Below are positions 1-55,700 of a DNA stretch of 64,000 nucleotides, in pieces. Location: NCBI RefSeq assembly GCF_003597395.2, contig NC_133770.1, positions 13,730,755 through 13,794,754 of the forward strand, given 5' to 3'. The notes beneath the pieces are model-generated. The model was not told the DNA's origin, did no database searches, and worked only from the letters and a program-made list of their open reading frames with translations. Position 1 is the first letter of the stretch. Each line of letters opens with the position of its first letter. This stretch comes from Chelonoidis abingdonii. Taxonomy: Eukaryota > Chordata > Testudines > Testudinidae. Position numbers and translations under genes: made by a program.

Positions 1-262
1 AAAGAAGGAGGGGGAAGGTAAATTGTCCTCTCGGTTTTGTGTTTCAAGGGATTGAAGCAGGGAAATCTCCTAGTATACCCAGGGTGGGAAAATCTGGGAG
101 GAAGTAAAGAGCAGGAAGGGAAATGGTTTATTTCTCCTTGTTTTAAGAATCCAAGGGATTTGGGTTCTTGGGGTCCCCAGGGAAGGTTTTGGGGGGGACC
201 AGAGTGTACCAGGCACTGGAATTCCTGGTTGGTGGCAGGCTATCAGATCTAAGCTGGTAATT

Positions 263-314
263 AAGCTTAGAGGGGATCATGCTAGCTTCTCAGTTTATGA
301 ACGCTAAGGTTCAA
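263..314 (+). repeat. Fragment of the same DNA element seen whole at 26291-26487
   Basis: About 52 bp, from AAGCTTAGAGG through TCTCAGTTTATGAACG to AGGTTCAA, nearly identical to 26397-26447. The sequence to the left (about 1-262) is probably more of a larger version of the same element, because the whole copy lacks it. Confidence 0.7.
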
Positions 315-357
315 ATCTGAGTAGGAAAGCTACGACAATCTACCAGAAAAACTAGAG

Positions 358-706
358 CAGTGGTCCCCACTGCAGTGCCTGAGTGCCATGGCACCTGCCA
401 GGGCATCTATGTGTGCCCGCCTACTGGCTACCAAACAAGCAGCTGCCAAAATGCCCCTGACAAGCAGCAACACCGAGAAGCGTCACCACTGAAATGCCGC
501 TAAGAAGTAGCGTCATCAAGAGGCGTTGCCACCGAAAATCAGCAGCATTTTGGCGGTGACACCTCTTGATGATGCTACTTCTTGGTGGCATTTCAGCGGC
601 GACGCTTCTTGGCGTTGCCACTTCTCAGCGGCTGCTTGTCCGGCAGCCACGGTCCTCGGCAGCTAGTCGTCTGGCACCCGCCACACGGAATGGTTGGGGA
701 CCACTG
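358..706. mobile_element. hAT-like non-autonomous DNA element with long internal hairpin
   Basis: Terminal inverted repeats CAGTGGTCCCCA (358) and TGGGGACCACTG (ending 706). The flanking 8-mers AACTAGAG and AATTAGAG differ at one base, the target-site duplication length of hAT transposons. Most of the inside folds back: 481-539 pairs with about 546-605. No transposase frame is present. Confidence 0.85.
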
Positions 707-3700
707 AATTAGAGCTTTCAGGTACCTAATTAACCCCTGGAATGACAGTTAAAATTACCCCACCCTACCAAAATCTGAAATGGCACCCCTGGTAAAAGGC
801 ATTGCAGGCTGGAGTATGAGGGGACACAGCTGTTCAGCAGCCCAGATTACACCCTGGGGTATCACCATCACAGTGATGTACTGGAACAGCCTTCCAAGGG
901 GAGCAGTGGGGGGCAAAAAAACTAATTGACTTCAAGACTGAGCTTGATAAATGTCTGAAGGGGATGGCATGATAAAACTGGCTACAATATGCACTTATTC
1001 AAGGCACTTGCAGTCCCGTAACATAAGTATTTTTCAAGTTTCAGAATAATCGTGACTCTATTAGTGATTGGGTTGCCTTATGCTTCCTGGCACAAAAGAC
1101 TTGTGCCTGCAAACAGACACCAGAATGGCCAGTTAACTGCATGCACAGCATTTGGGACAGAACAGAAAGTTTTCTGGTCAAAACCCCCCCCAAAACACAG
1201 TTCCCCTCTCCCTAACTCCCATCTGAAATATAATCTCTGTCCGCTGTGGTAGCCCTTACCCTTATACTCTGAAGGCTGCAGCAACCTGAGGGTGATTTAG
1301 CCCTCAGTCCTAAAAGACTCATGTGAGCAGTCCAATTGAAGTCAACAGGGTCACTAACATGAGTGTGTTACTTGTTCAGGACTGGGGCTACAGCCACTCT
1401 TGAGAGTCAGTTGTCTCCTGTGCAGGAATCTCCAGACAAAGTGGAGAGATTGGTCAGCTAGCCAGGGGCTGCTTTAACTTATGCTGGGTAGCTACAGCTC
1501 TGTCTACTTATTGAGCACTGGCTGAGTGCAGATGTGCTTTGTCTTGCTCCTAACACCATCCCTAGGCCAACCTCGGGGTGTATGTGCGTGTAGAGGACAG
1601 GGGTGTCAATTGCCGTAGGATCTGGTTACACTGGTTTCTAGCAGTTAAGCTCCTCTGCACTAGGGCAATTCTCATCCAACCAGTTAGGGCCAGATTCCTG
1701 CACAGCACAAAGTGGCTGAAGCAGAATAAATAATATTATACCTGATAGAACATGCATCTCTATTAATATTGTGTGTGCACACATACTATAATGCTGCACT
1801 TATAAGATGAAACATTTCATCTCATAATGAACATACTTCTCTTATCCTCCCCCCAGCTCCCCAATAAAATAGGAAAATTGGTTTCACAATACCACAAAGT
1901 TAAAAAATATTTAATTTCATGCATGGAGGAGGGGAAAGCATTTACAGCATTTTACAAAGTACATTCAACAAGGTGTCCTGCTTTCCAAACCTGCAGTATT
2001 AGCTTCTGTTTCATATGGGCTAATTCCTGCAAAGTAGAAATCATTTCTAAGACACTTGCTGTACTGCTACTATAGTGAGTATCTATGCGTTGCCAGGCAA
2101 GAGTACTATACCAGTGATAGCATCTTTGATCAGACAAATGAAAAGGCAGGAATTTGCAAACGAGTTTCATTACACAACTTGGCCTCCTGAAGCATTTCCT
2201 TTGTAACACCAGCCTCAATCCTGCAAATACTTAAAACATGTGAGTAACTTTAGGCACGAGTGGTCTCATTTAATGGCGTTACTTACATGTGTAAAGTTAC
2301 TCCTGGAGCCAATCCAACGAAGCACATGTGTAGTTTTTGTTTTGCTGATTTGTGTAACATGAGCGAGTACCCCACACTTGGAGAGCGTGGGTCTTTGTCA
2401 CCCTCTACTGGCTGGTGCACAAGAGGATGAAAGTCTACTACAGCTGCTAATAGAGTTACTACTTCAGCTCAGATAGCAGCAACTCATGCATTTACCAGTG
2501 AAGGTAACAGAAGTTCTGATGGCCCATGTGGGGGGTGTCATTATATTTACAGGATAAAGGCCTAACCCACTGGATAAGGAAGAAGAACTCGGTTGCACTG
2601 GCTGGGATTACAAAAATACATGATGTGTCATTTTCAGTGAATAAACCATCGCTGTTTCATCGGAGTTGCTAGTAAGGTGTAGTGACCTGATTCACCTGCT
2701 TACTCCCTCCCTGGAGCAGGTGGGTGGGGAAAGGCTAAGTCTTGACTCTCCCTTCTTCCATTAATCTCTGGCCAGGGCAGCCACGCCAGCATGGGTAGAG
2801 GTATTGCAGGGATGGGTGGGCCCACAGAAATCATGGCCAGCTCGGAGCAAGGAGGAAGTAGGGGGAGAGACTGACTCAGCATCATGTCTCTGAGTCACAC
2901 TGCCTCCTGGAGCTACTGCTAGGGGCAAGCAGTTTAGGCACCAGCCTTTGTGCAGGACTGTTTCTAAAGTCAGATTGTAGCCCTTGAAGAGGGGCTGGTT
3001 TGGAATATACATCCACTGAGGCAGACAGATATGGAACAAATAAGCTAGAGTAAGTGGGCCACACTCAGTTCTCAGTTATGAAGCATCTGACTGGATTCAC
3101 AGCAGCATAATGGAGAAGAGGATTTGCTCCCAACACATTTAAACACAGCTGTAGTTACAGTGTCTCAGTTCTGGTCCTTGTATGGGCAGTACGATCCCCT
3201 ATTCCCAAACTCTATCCTGCATGGTGCTCTCTTTTCAAGTAAAGCCTAATCTCCCAGCTCCGGGGTGATCATGACCTGCCCATCCAATAACCTTAACTGG
3301 ACCAGTGCATATAGGGCAAGGTGAGACATACCATACTGCAGGAATGGTCAAGCACTGGACAGAGTGATGCATACAATTTTTTTTCAAGTCTCAGACCTTA
3401 ACAAATACATTATTTCTAGCAAAACCCAGTAATCATTGGCTTAAATAGTCTCTCAACGTTACTTTTTTCAAGAATAAAAAAAATATAGCCGTCTCTGCAG
3501 GCTGAATCATACAAGGCCTCTGGTTCCAATTATGGCCTCAATCTTACCCTCCATGAGTCAGCTTTCTATATCCCAAACTGTTTTCTTATATACAACTTGC
3601 TGGCTAATGATATTTGGCCTGGTGTGAAGGAATTATACAGATTTATAGGCTACAGTATAAAGTCTGATGATATACAATATCACACTTGAGCCTTTTCCCT

Positions 3701-4748
3701 AGATAAGGAAAAAAATTACAATACATATACATGATACAGTATTGATAATATTCCCAAAAAAAGAGCAAGATTTGATATGAGCCAACTGCTTCTACTATAC
3801 ATTAGATGAATGTACTTTCCAATTCCTTACATGTAAAAAAATATACATGGAATCATATTACATTCTCTTTCCCTCGTTCTATTTTATATAGCAAAACACT
3901 GCAAGGGCATTTAAAAAAAAGGCAAAGGCACCTGAGGAGTGATTTACCAGACAGTCACAGACACAGACAAGGGAAGGTCCCAATGACCAGGGCTGTCAGG
4001 AGGGGCACTCTGATGAAATTCACTTCTGTGCAGGGCCATGCACCACATAAGCCCTACATGGAGTGAGGTGGTATGAGAGTTTTGTGCCCTCCCTCTATAC
4101 AGGGGGATGGAGTTCGCTCCTTGTGGGTGTTGCCTTACATGCCATAGCTGCATTTAGAGTTAGATAACTTCTCCACTTGCAGAACTAAACCTAAGGGTAG
4201 CACTGCATAAGAGACCCAGGATCAGGCCCTTGATACAGCGCTCCTAGGAAAGTTACTGACAGTTTCTGTTTGCGCAAGGCCTGTAGGATTGAGCCCACTG
4301 ACATTCCTACACCTGAACCCCTGCTAGCCCCAGGATGCTAGCCAAGCTTTTGTGCTGCAGGACATCACCTCATGACAAAGCCTAGTGACTGTAAACATCA
4401 AACAAAGAGGCATGACCAGGTTGCCCTATGGCATCACAGGGGGATGTTTTGCCCACACAAAATCATTTAAGGAGGGTGGGAGAGAAAACTGCCCTTCAAG
4501 TCTAGGGATCTCTCTCAGTAGAGAACCTGCACAATTTGGCTACTGTCAGGGTAGCTCTTAATGTTTTAAAAGTTCTCTCTTCACCCTCACTATTTATAAT
4601 AAGCCTCTCAGCAACCTGCAGTGGAACGAGGGGTCTGTCATCTCCTTCGTGGATGTGCACCCAGGTTTGTTCGCATACGGCTCGGTTGAGCTGATCCATG
4701 CAGGTACATAGATGTGTGTCAGATGTCTCCTTACATCCCCGCAGAGGA

Positions 4749-5053
4749 GCTGCTGAGGGGCTGCGCTTCCCGCTTCCACACAGATGGGCAGAGACTTGAC
4801 TCCTCTCCCTGAAACACTACTGAGCCAACATGGAGGGGGAAGGCAACTGTGCTAGGAAAAGGGCTGGCACAGCTCACTTCCCTTATGGGGCAAGGAGTGA
4901 TAGGGTGAACATGTGTCCTGTTTTGGCTGGGACAGACGCTTTTTTCAGTCCTGTCCCAACCATCCTGACTGACAAAAATGGGCATTTGTCCCATTTGCTC
5001 ATCAACTTGATCAGTTCGGGGGTGGGGGGGAGGGCTTGGGCGAGCAGTGACAC
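4749..5053 (+). repeat. Direct duplication, copy 1
   Basis: About 300 bp matching 6622-6918 in the same orientation with point changes and small indels. It includes unique-looking flank (GGGCAGAGACTTGACTCC, then CAGCTCACTTCCC) as well as the start of a DNA element, so the unit was copied as a block. Confidence 0.85.
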
Positions 5054-5153
5054 CAGCCCTAGCCTCGCATGTGGGAGGGGTCTTGGGGGGAGGGGGTGTC
5101 GGGTCTAGCCCCACGCAATGTCCTGTTTTCCCTTTGAGAAATATGGTCACCCT
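4902..5153. mobile_element. Short DNA element, GGTGACCATAT-type ends
   Basis: The left end AGGGTGAACATGTGTCCTG and right end ATATGGTCACCCT are imperfect inverted repeats. TA at both borders is compatible with Tc1/mariner-type insertion. The inside repeats 'TGTCCTGTTTT' near both ends. The copy in the second duplication keeps only the left part (from 6773). Confidence 0.7.
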
Positions 5154-6621
5154 AAGGCAGGACTGACTTGTGATTGCAGCCTGCCATACGGGGCAGCACA
5201 TGGCTGAGTTGCTCCGGAAGCAAAGTTTCAGTCAATGCACCGAGCCCTGGAATGGACTTGCAGGTAGAAAGGAAGCCTGGAGGAATTTGTTTAGAAACAG
5301 CATCTAGAAGGAGTTCCATGTTCCATTGCAAACAGATCTTTAAAAGTAGGTTACATTTCAGCCCTACCCATGCACGGCATCACATTGCTCATAGTTCAGC
5401 GCCTATTGTCAACATTACCCTACTGGCCCTCTGAGAGACCGAGAATCAAATCCAGATGGACTGGCTAGGAGTCAGATTTTGTTCTCAATTAATTAAAAAA
5501 GGGATTGAGGACAATTTGTTTTTTAAAATCAGGCCAGCGAATGGAGAAATTGTCAGATTCAAAATAATTTAAAACATTTTTACATTTTCCTAATAATCCT
5601 TTAAACTCTTTCTTTATGGAAAGTCCTACTGACTATAACAGAGTGATAAAAGCACCTAGCAAATGGGACCCTGACCCATGCCTGGAGCTCCTGAGCAGTA
5701 TAGGAATATAAATAATAATAATAAAGAATTTTTGAGTCATCTGATAGAATTTAATAGAGAACTAGGGGCTTGATCCCATTCCCATTAAAGTTTAACAGCA
5801 CAACTCTCCCTGATTTCTGTGGTGCAGAATCAGGGCCTATGTTCCTCCTGCAGAAGCCTCCAGAATGATACTCTCTGTTCAGTTCTATAGGCAGGATTCT
5901 GCTTTCACTCCGGTGTAACTTCACTGAAGTCTCTGGAGTTTGTTCCTGATAAGAATCAGGCTCTAGGAGCACTGAGAGTCCCTTGTATGGATCCCCATTA
6001 CATTTCCATAAAACCCAAAGCAGCTGCACCACTGTAGCACTTTAGTGAAGACACTACTGTGCCAACAGAAGAGCTTCTCCCTTTGGCGTAGTTAATACAC
6101 CTTATAGCTATGTTGGTGGGAGAAGCTCTCCCATCAACCCACCACTGTCTACTTGGAGCTGGGGTAGGTCGGCATAACTACTTCTCTCAGGGGTATGGAC
6201 TTTTCACACCCCTGTGCGATGTACTTATACCAATATAGGTCTGTAGTCTAGACCTGGCCTCGGGATGAAATATGCCCCTGCATACAGCCCTTGCACAGAG
6301 TCTATGTATCACTGAAGTCCCACAAATGTCCCCTTTTGAGGCCTTGAGAGGTACCGAGCCCTTGTGCTAGTTCTGTGCGCTGGGGTGAATTCTACCTCCT
6401 GCACAGCTTTTCTACACTTGATGCTCTGCAGCGTCATCTAGGGCCTGATCCTACAAGGGACAGAGCTGAAGGCACTCGGCGCTCTGCAGGCTGGACCCTT
6501 TGTTAGCAGCATATTGGAACTGGTCACAGGCTGGCACAGCTAGGGATATGAGAAACAGTTACTTACACCCTCACCTGTTCCGTTCCCATTAAAATCAGTG
6601 GATGAGGGTTGTGTGTGTGTG

Positions 6622-6918
6622 TTGCTGAGAGGCTGCTCCTCCCCCTCCCACATAGGTGGGCAGAGACTTGACTCCACTCCTGAAACACTCCTGAGCCAAC
6701 ATGGAGGGGGAAGGCAACTGTGCCAGGAAAAGAGCTGGCACAGCTCACTTCCCTTATGGGGCAAGGAGTGATAGGGTGACCACATGTCCTGTTTTGGCCA
6801 GGACAGACCCTTTTTTAAGCCCTGTCCCAGCCATCCTGACAAAAATGGGCATTTGTCCTGTTTACTCTTGTCAACTTGATCAGTTGGGGAGGAGGCAGGG
6901 CTTGGGCGAGCAGCGACT
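6622..6918 (+). repeat. Direct duplication, copy 2
   Basis: Second copy of the 4749-5053 block, about 1.87 kb downstream. It ends near GGCTTGGGCGAGCAG, after which the two copies diverge, so the right end of the embedded element is missing. Confidence 0.85.
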
Positions 6919-7891
6919 GTTTCAGTGGGAACAGGATCAGGCGCTGAAGAACAAGCTTGTGCTGAGCTGAGGGCGCCACTGGCATCAGCATCATATAGAC
7001 ACACACATTCGCTGAACAATGGATGAACACACAGAGGTCCTGTGGCCAGCTTTACCAATGAATAACCGACAGGGACCTTATTGTATCCAGAGAAGAAGAA
7101 TGCCTTGCACTTATACTATTTTACAGGTACAAGAACGCCGACTCAGCATGGCTGCATTGTAGTCATGTCCTTGACTGGATACCTTGTGCTGAATGAGGCT
7201 CTCACTCCACTGTAACCACCTAAGGCACAAAACAACCCGAATCCTCCCCTCTGAAGGGCTGGAGATGTTGCTATGGACTTTGCCTCCCATCCCCACCCCC
7301 ACAACAAGATTGCTTTCCCCCTTTGACACGAACGACACACCTATGCCGATCATTCTTTGGTCCTGGGTTTGTTTCCCTTTGTTTCATGTCTGAATCCCTC
7401 TCGGTGTCTGTCAAACTGTAAACGGCAGCCACTGCTGCTACCCTGCGGAAGAGACGGCTTCCTTGTGGGATGTTGCCAGTGCTGCTTTCACAGCCAGCAG
7501 GGGGTGCCAGAGTTCGTTCCATCATTCCTCTGAAGCGAGTGAGTTACTATTCCCAGCTCCTCTGCTACGAGACATCCAATCAATAACGGGGCGGGCGAGT
7601 TTGCCCCTAGCATCGATGGCGATGTGTTCCAAGGATGATCCCCAATTCCGAACTCCCTCCAGCCCCAAACGTGGCGACAGCCACCTGTCTCCACAGTTAG
7701 ATGGTCATAAGTGCAGCTTACAAAGGAACACCGACAGTGGCCCCCTAGCTTACAATGAGGAGTGAAGGATCCCAACCCAGGCTGAGGTCTGCATTTCAGA
7801 GCACAACGGTCTGTGGGTCTGTTTTTTAAACCCCCCACCCCCCATTTCCTTTTATCTTTCACCTGCATTTCCCCTAACCCGCCGCAAGGGA

Positions 7892-50004
<42,113 letters not shown>

Positions 50005-51193
50005 CTGAAAGAAAGGAAATCAGTTAGCTCCCAAAATCCTGTGAGTCTAATTGAAATGGATCTGATCCAAAGCTCACTGCAGTCATTGGAAAGGCTCCCA
50101 CTAACTTCAGTGGTCTTCAGATCAGGTCCATTTAGGGCCACAATGCCTCCTGACTGTAAACTCAACAGAAGCCAGGTATCAATGGGAACGCTGTGCTCAA
50201 CTACCTGAGAACTATACTTGGCCCATAATGCGATAAAAATAAACTTCTGCATAAATAAATGGTACCTCCACTGACCGTTAACTATTCACCCTTTAAAGCT
50301 ACACCATTGATAAACTATGTTTATCGACAACTTATATTCATGTAGGATGAAATTTGCAAAAGCGCTTAAATGACTTTGGCCATGAAATCCCATTTTCAAA
50401 AGTAACTTAAGCACTTAAGTCTGATTGAAAGTAAATGGGACTTCAGCTCCCAAGTCATTCAAGTGCTTTGGAAAGTTTTACCCATAATGTCTCTCTCAGC
50501 AGAAGTTCTCAGAGCCTTTCATCAACTGAAATGAAGCCACTTGCAGGGTAAAGCTTAGCAGCTGTTCACAGTGCATAGCAACATAGGTAAGGAAATAAAC
50601 CATACTGGATCCAATACTATTTTGGAACTGAGCTTGTAACATCCACCCAACTCTAGCTGATGGTGTTAGCTTTTATTAAATATGGTATAACTTACAGAAT
50701 CCAGTCAAAACCGTAATCCCATTCCACTAGGCACTGTGCATACACACACAGAAGTGACCTTTGTCTTCCACCTAAAGGGCCCAGCTGAGATCAAGGACCC
50801 ATTACAGGAGGAGTCACAGGCAGTCCTCCACCCTAAAAAGCTCACAAGCAAGGCAGACAAAGGGTGGAGGAAAGGGAGTATTCTCCTCACTCCGCTGCAG
50901 GGGAAGCAAGGCAACCTGTCCCACTCACATAGTTCTTGCAAGTGGGTCTGCAGATTTCCTAGTCAACAGTTGAGCTACAGGGTAGGAGCAGGGTAGCATT
51001 ACTAGCCAACTGAGCAGGAGAAACCATTAAACCTGAAGTTACACCAGGCCATGCTTCTCTGGGCCTGGTGGGAGGAGCACATGAACTCCGATTGGTCAGG
51101 GCTTCCTATTTAAACTCAAAGAGGGGCACAGGAAGTTGTTTGCTCAACTGGCCTCTACCTGCTATATTGGGCCCCATCCACTTGCTTGACTCC

Positions 51194-51447
51194 TGAGCTA
51201 TGTCTACATTGGCAATTAAACTACCAAACTTGTGTCTTTCAGAAGTGTTTTACACTCCCCCCCCTCAAAATACAGATGTTTTGCTGAGACAAATGCCAGC
51301 ATGAACAGCACGTTGTCGGCAGGAGACGATAACCCCACTCATTGGCCGGAGAGTTGACAAACAGCGGCTACACTGCATGAATTTTAGCGGCATGGCTGTG
51401 GCAACACAGCCCTGTCACTAAAAGCTGTGTCATGTAGACAAAGCCCT
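51194..51447. mobile_element. DNA element with GCTATGTCTACATTG ends
   Basis: Left GAGCTATGTCTACATTGGC and right CATGTAGACAAAGCCC are imperfect inverted repeats. No coding capacity. Confidence 0.7.
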
Positions 51448-52589
51448 GGATACTGCTTTCACGACCTGCTCCTGGTTACCTACCGCCCAGTTCCTGATCC
51501 CTGCCTCCGGTCTCTGAATCCAGTTCCAAACCGTGACATGACTCTGACTTCAGCTCTAACCCCAATCCTAGACCTGACTAGCTCTGACCCGTGGCCCGAC
51601 TTCCAACTCTGACTCCTGCTCCAATCACTAGACCCAGTCACCTCTGTCTCAGCCCCAGTGCACAGAGAGAGTAAGTGACTTGCCCAAGACTGCACAGGGA
51701 GTCTATTGCAGTGCAAGCAACTCACCCCAGATCAGGGGCACGAGGACGGGTGGGGCGAGAGGCAGGGCCTTATCACTTTTTAACAGCCATAAGAGCGAGC
51801 AACAGGAGGGAAGAGACAGGGAGGAGTGAGTGAAGGGTGGGGCTCAGCAGAAGAGGGGGCCTGAGAGTAGGAGTTCAGGGGAAAGGGGCGGTGCAAGGAG
51901 GTGGGGGCCACGGTTCAGGTATCAGTGACCCCCCCATTTTTAGGGACCTTCCACTGCCCCAGATCTCTGCAGTGCAGTGCACGAAGCATACGGTCATCCT
52001 GCTACCCCACCCCCCACCATGCTGCACTTGGATCCACTTGGGTTCAAGGGGGGAAACTAATTAACGAGAGGAATTTTAGTCCTATCCTCCCCTCCCCTGC
52101 CCCCTCTCTGTACACACTAAACTAGTTATTTTCTTTCCATTAGCAACAAATGTATTCCCCACCTCCCTTTGTGGGCGTAGCACTGATGAAGAATCAGTCG
52201 TATACTCCCTGCATCTGAAAAGGATAACTCCTGAATGGGTGGGTGACAACACTTCCTGAGCGTGTTTCTTATCGCTAACCCTGCATTTCCAGAGCATGAA
52301 GGCACAGTTTCCATACTCTCATCCTTCAAAAGGAAGGCAGAGCTAAAATGGCTTTGTCTCAAATGGGGAACCAGGAGCTAGCTGCTCATTAGGATTATTT
52401 TTAAAAGGCCAGATCCTCAAAGGTCCCAAGTAATGCAACACACACTGAAGTTCAGGGATATTGCAGATCTGAGGACTGGCCCCTAAAAGCCATGTCTGAC
52501 GAGCTAACACACAGCATAGGGAGAAGTGAGCCAGTTTAGAATAATAAAGACTACCAGCCACCAATTTCTGGAGCTTCAGGAAAAGAGGG

Positions 52590-52713
52590 TACACCTCTAC
52601 CCCGATATAATGTGACCCGATACAACATGAATTCGGACAGAACGCGGTTTCACCTATAATGTGGTAAGATTTTTTGGCTCCCGAGGACAGCGTTGTATTG
52701 GGGCAGAGGTGTA
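52590..52713. mobile_element. 124-bp DNA element with TACACCTCT ends
   Basis: Left TACACCTCTACCCCGATATAA and right TTGTATTGGGGCAGAGGTGTA are 21-bp inverted ends with three or four mismatches. Confidence 0.85.
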
Positions 52714-55700
52714 TTTTTATTTCCAGTTTTGAACCTCAAGTGCTAAAATATCCCAAGAAGGCCTCTTCTCCTAGTATGTCCATTTGCTCCAGTCAGTACT
52801 GGAAGGAAAAGCATCAGAAATGCATCAGGAAGTGTGTCCCCATGAGCATTCCAGGTCTGTGCTATTCAAGTGCTTACATTAGAAAGCAGTCCATTTGGAA
52901 AGCTTTGGATCAGCATCCACATTAGAGACACGTCTAAGTGTTGAAGTATTGACTGGATTTCAAACATCCCAAATTTCAGGGGGAGGAGGGGAGACTGTTT
53001 CAGGTCCAAGGGTTCTGGTTTAGAATCTTCCTAGAGGTAGCAGCCAGCTGCAAAATATGGGCATGGATCTGGGCTTGGGTTATGCAGTCTTCTGCTGCTT
53101 GGGGGGCATTTGGCAGAAGAGAAATGGGTGGAGCCAGGGCCATTCCCAATCGAAACTTTTGGATGCTCCTGTGACGTGAACCCAAATGCAGGGCCTAGCT
53201 GAGTCACTGACACCAGGATTCACCCTCTGGAAAACAGCGGATATTTACACTGTACAAATGAGAGGCAAATCAGTGCCAGATTCTTTTGAGATTCACCCCA
53301 CTAGTGAAGCAGGAAACACAGGGAGGAAAGTCCCCATGCAACTTTTGCCCCAATTTAGTAAAATACATGCTTAAACGCTCTATAGATTTATGCTGAGCCA
53401 AGCAGTTTCTCAGACAAGTTAAAAACAGCTCGTTACTGGAAAATGTCAAACACACTCGTAAAAACTCCAGAGAGAAAAAAAAAAAGAACCCTGCTGCATC
53501 CTTTTCTTCTACATTAACAACAACAACAACAAGGCAGATCTTCCACAGACAGCAGCCAACAAAAATACACCAGCTGCCCCATATAATTGTGCTCCACTTG
53601 TGAGGAGAGAAACATAAACAAGCAGGGTACATTAGAGAAAAACACTTTGAACGTACAAGTATATAAAAAAACTAAAAAACTTAAAATGGGGGGTTTAAAA
53701 TATATACATTTGGAAGGGAGAAAAACAGGAAGCTAATCAGGTAGTTACATTATTGTTTTGAATCCTTCCCTCACTTTATTAAATCTGTAGCTAATAATAT
53801 TTAATTTGCAATGCTTTCTACCTTGGCAGTACATTAATTATTATTATTATTAACCTTTTGAATTTTGGTTCTGCTTAGAGGTCCCAATGAAGATCAAAGC
53901 CCCAAGCGAGGTGCTGTATCTACACTCAGCAAAAGACAGTCCCTCCCTTAAAGAGCTTTTAGTGTAACTAGACAAAAGAGACAAAGGAAGTGCTGTTATT
54001 ATCCTCTGTGCAGGTAGGAGCTGAGGTACAAAGAGAATGAAGGCCAGATTTTCACAACTGCTCAGCACACTGCATGATCAGCTCTTGAAAATTTTGGCAC
54101 AGAAGTCTCAAGACAATGCTGGGTCCTGAGCACCTCTGAAAATCAAGCCCAAGTTGTGGGTGCTGCAAACTTGGAAATCTGGTCCTGAGTGATTTATCCA
54201 ACATGACAGAGAAGGCTGTGGCACAGCCAAGCACTAAACCCAAATCTCACAAGTCCTAGTTCAGAGCCCCAACCACAAGACCAAGACACGAGCAATTACA
54301 GCACCATTCATACAAGGATCTCAAAACACACTGCAAATATTAAGGGGCAGATCATGAGAGACTCTTGCATGTGGCTGAGGGGCTATGCAAGAAGCCTTCC
54401 ACTCTCTTAGGAAGATACACAACAGCAATCACCTGTGCCATGGGATGCTGCATAATCCTGGCCATATCACTTAGCCCCCTTTACAAGTGAGGCCCAGAGA
54501 GGCTAATGACAGCCTCCTTTGGAAAGCACCTGGAGATTTCCTGATGAACTGGGCTTCACATGTGTCAGGTATTCCATATTAATTTACTTCCTTCCTTTCA
54601 ACAGGAGGTATTGGGCAGTGCAGGAGAAAAGGAAGAGAGGTAGCAGAAAAGCAAGTGATACATTTAGTGAAACAAGGGGCAGCCATGCTGGGACATGCTA
54701 ACTAGTATTATTTAGCTCTTGAGTGCTTCACCCATAGAGTTCAAATCACTTTACAACGTGAACAAGAATTAGAGCTGGACAAAATTTCTCATTTTTTTTA
54801 ATCAAAAAACTGATTTTGAACAAAATACCTCTCAGTTATTTACAAAAATACTCGGGTTTTTCAGCCGGTACTATTATCTCAATTTTAAAGATGGGGAAAC
54901 TAAGGCACAGAGATGACAAAATGACTGGCCTAAGATCACACAGCAGGTCAGTGGCACAGAATGCAGGTCTCTTGATTCCCAGTCCATGGTTCTATCTTTT
55001 CTCTCTCACTCTAAGCTGCCTATTGCTGTAGCAGGTAGTTGATCTTTACAGGGCTTAGATTAAAATCATTCTCATATGCCCCAAGTCTTCCTGTAACACA
55101 AACATTTTCAGAGACACCTACGACAAACATACACCAAATACAGAGCGTTTGGTGCAAGATCCGAGGCCTGAACCAGAGGCTGTGGACCAAAGTCAGGCCA
55201 TGTATTAAAGCAGATGCTTACAAGTTCACTGTCCTGTATATGAACTTGGCAAAGTTGTTGCTGGTGGACTGGGAAATAGATATTTATGTAAATATATTTC
55301 AGCAAGTACAGCTGCATCCCAGTTGAGTACAAGATAAGATGGTTTGACAATATAATGAATAGGGATGTTTCGTCCAAAAATATTAGGAACAAGGGGAAGT
55401 AATGAATAGGAATAGAAGTCATGAAATACATCGTAAGGTAGTGTATTGGTTGGATATTTTAGTTGTTTGTCTTAGCATATAAATGTCCGGGTTCTTTACT
55501 TTAATTCTTTGCATGGCCTAGGGGATGGAACAAACTTCTGCTGCTGACTGAGCCATTCCTTGCTACTAGGAACTCGTGTCAGTGGACCTGTAACTATGCG
55601 CCAGGGAGCTGAGATTATGTCTAGGTGGCAATAGGCCTGGCCAAGTGCCTGCGGTCTTTCTTCATGAGTAACACCGAAGTCTTCTGCATTATCTACTAGT

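Larger units (their letters stand above)
1..7891. other. 3' flank / possible 3' UTR, no second gene
   Basis: No exon of another gene is recognisable here. It holds a DNA-transposon fragment (263-314), a hairpin element (358-706), a direct duplication (4749-5053 and 6622-6918) and a putative element at about 6035-6258. The 3' UTR begins below 7892, but the nearest minus-strand AATAAA I see is at 127-132. ATTAAA occurs near 5748, 2270 and 1909, so the transcript end is not defined. The rest is unassigned. Confidence 0.6.

Noticed and set aside
5700..5727. CRISPR-like or tandem array at AATAATAATAATAA
   Set aside because: Simple trinucleotide microsatellite, as also near 38755 and 56710.
51478..51530. 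Possible upstream kinase exon with a GTAACC donor
   Set aside because: Its translation has no likeness to the MEKK2/3 N-terminus, and the area repeats TGACTCTGAC-type words.
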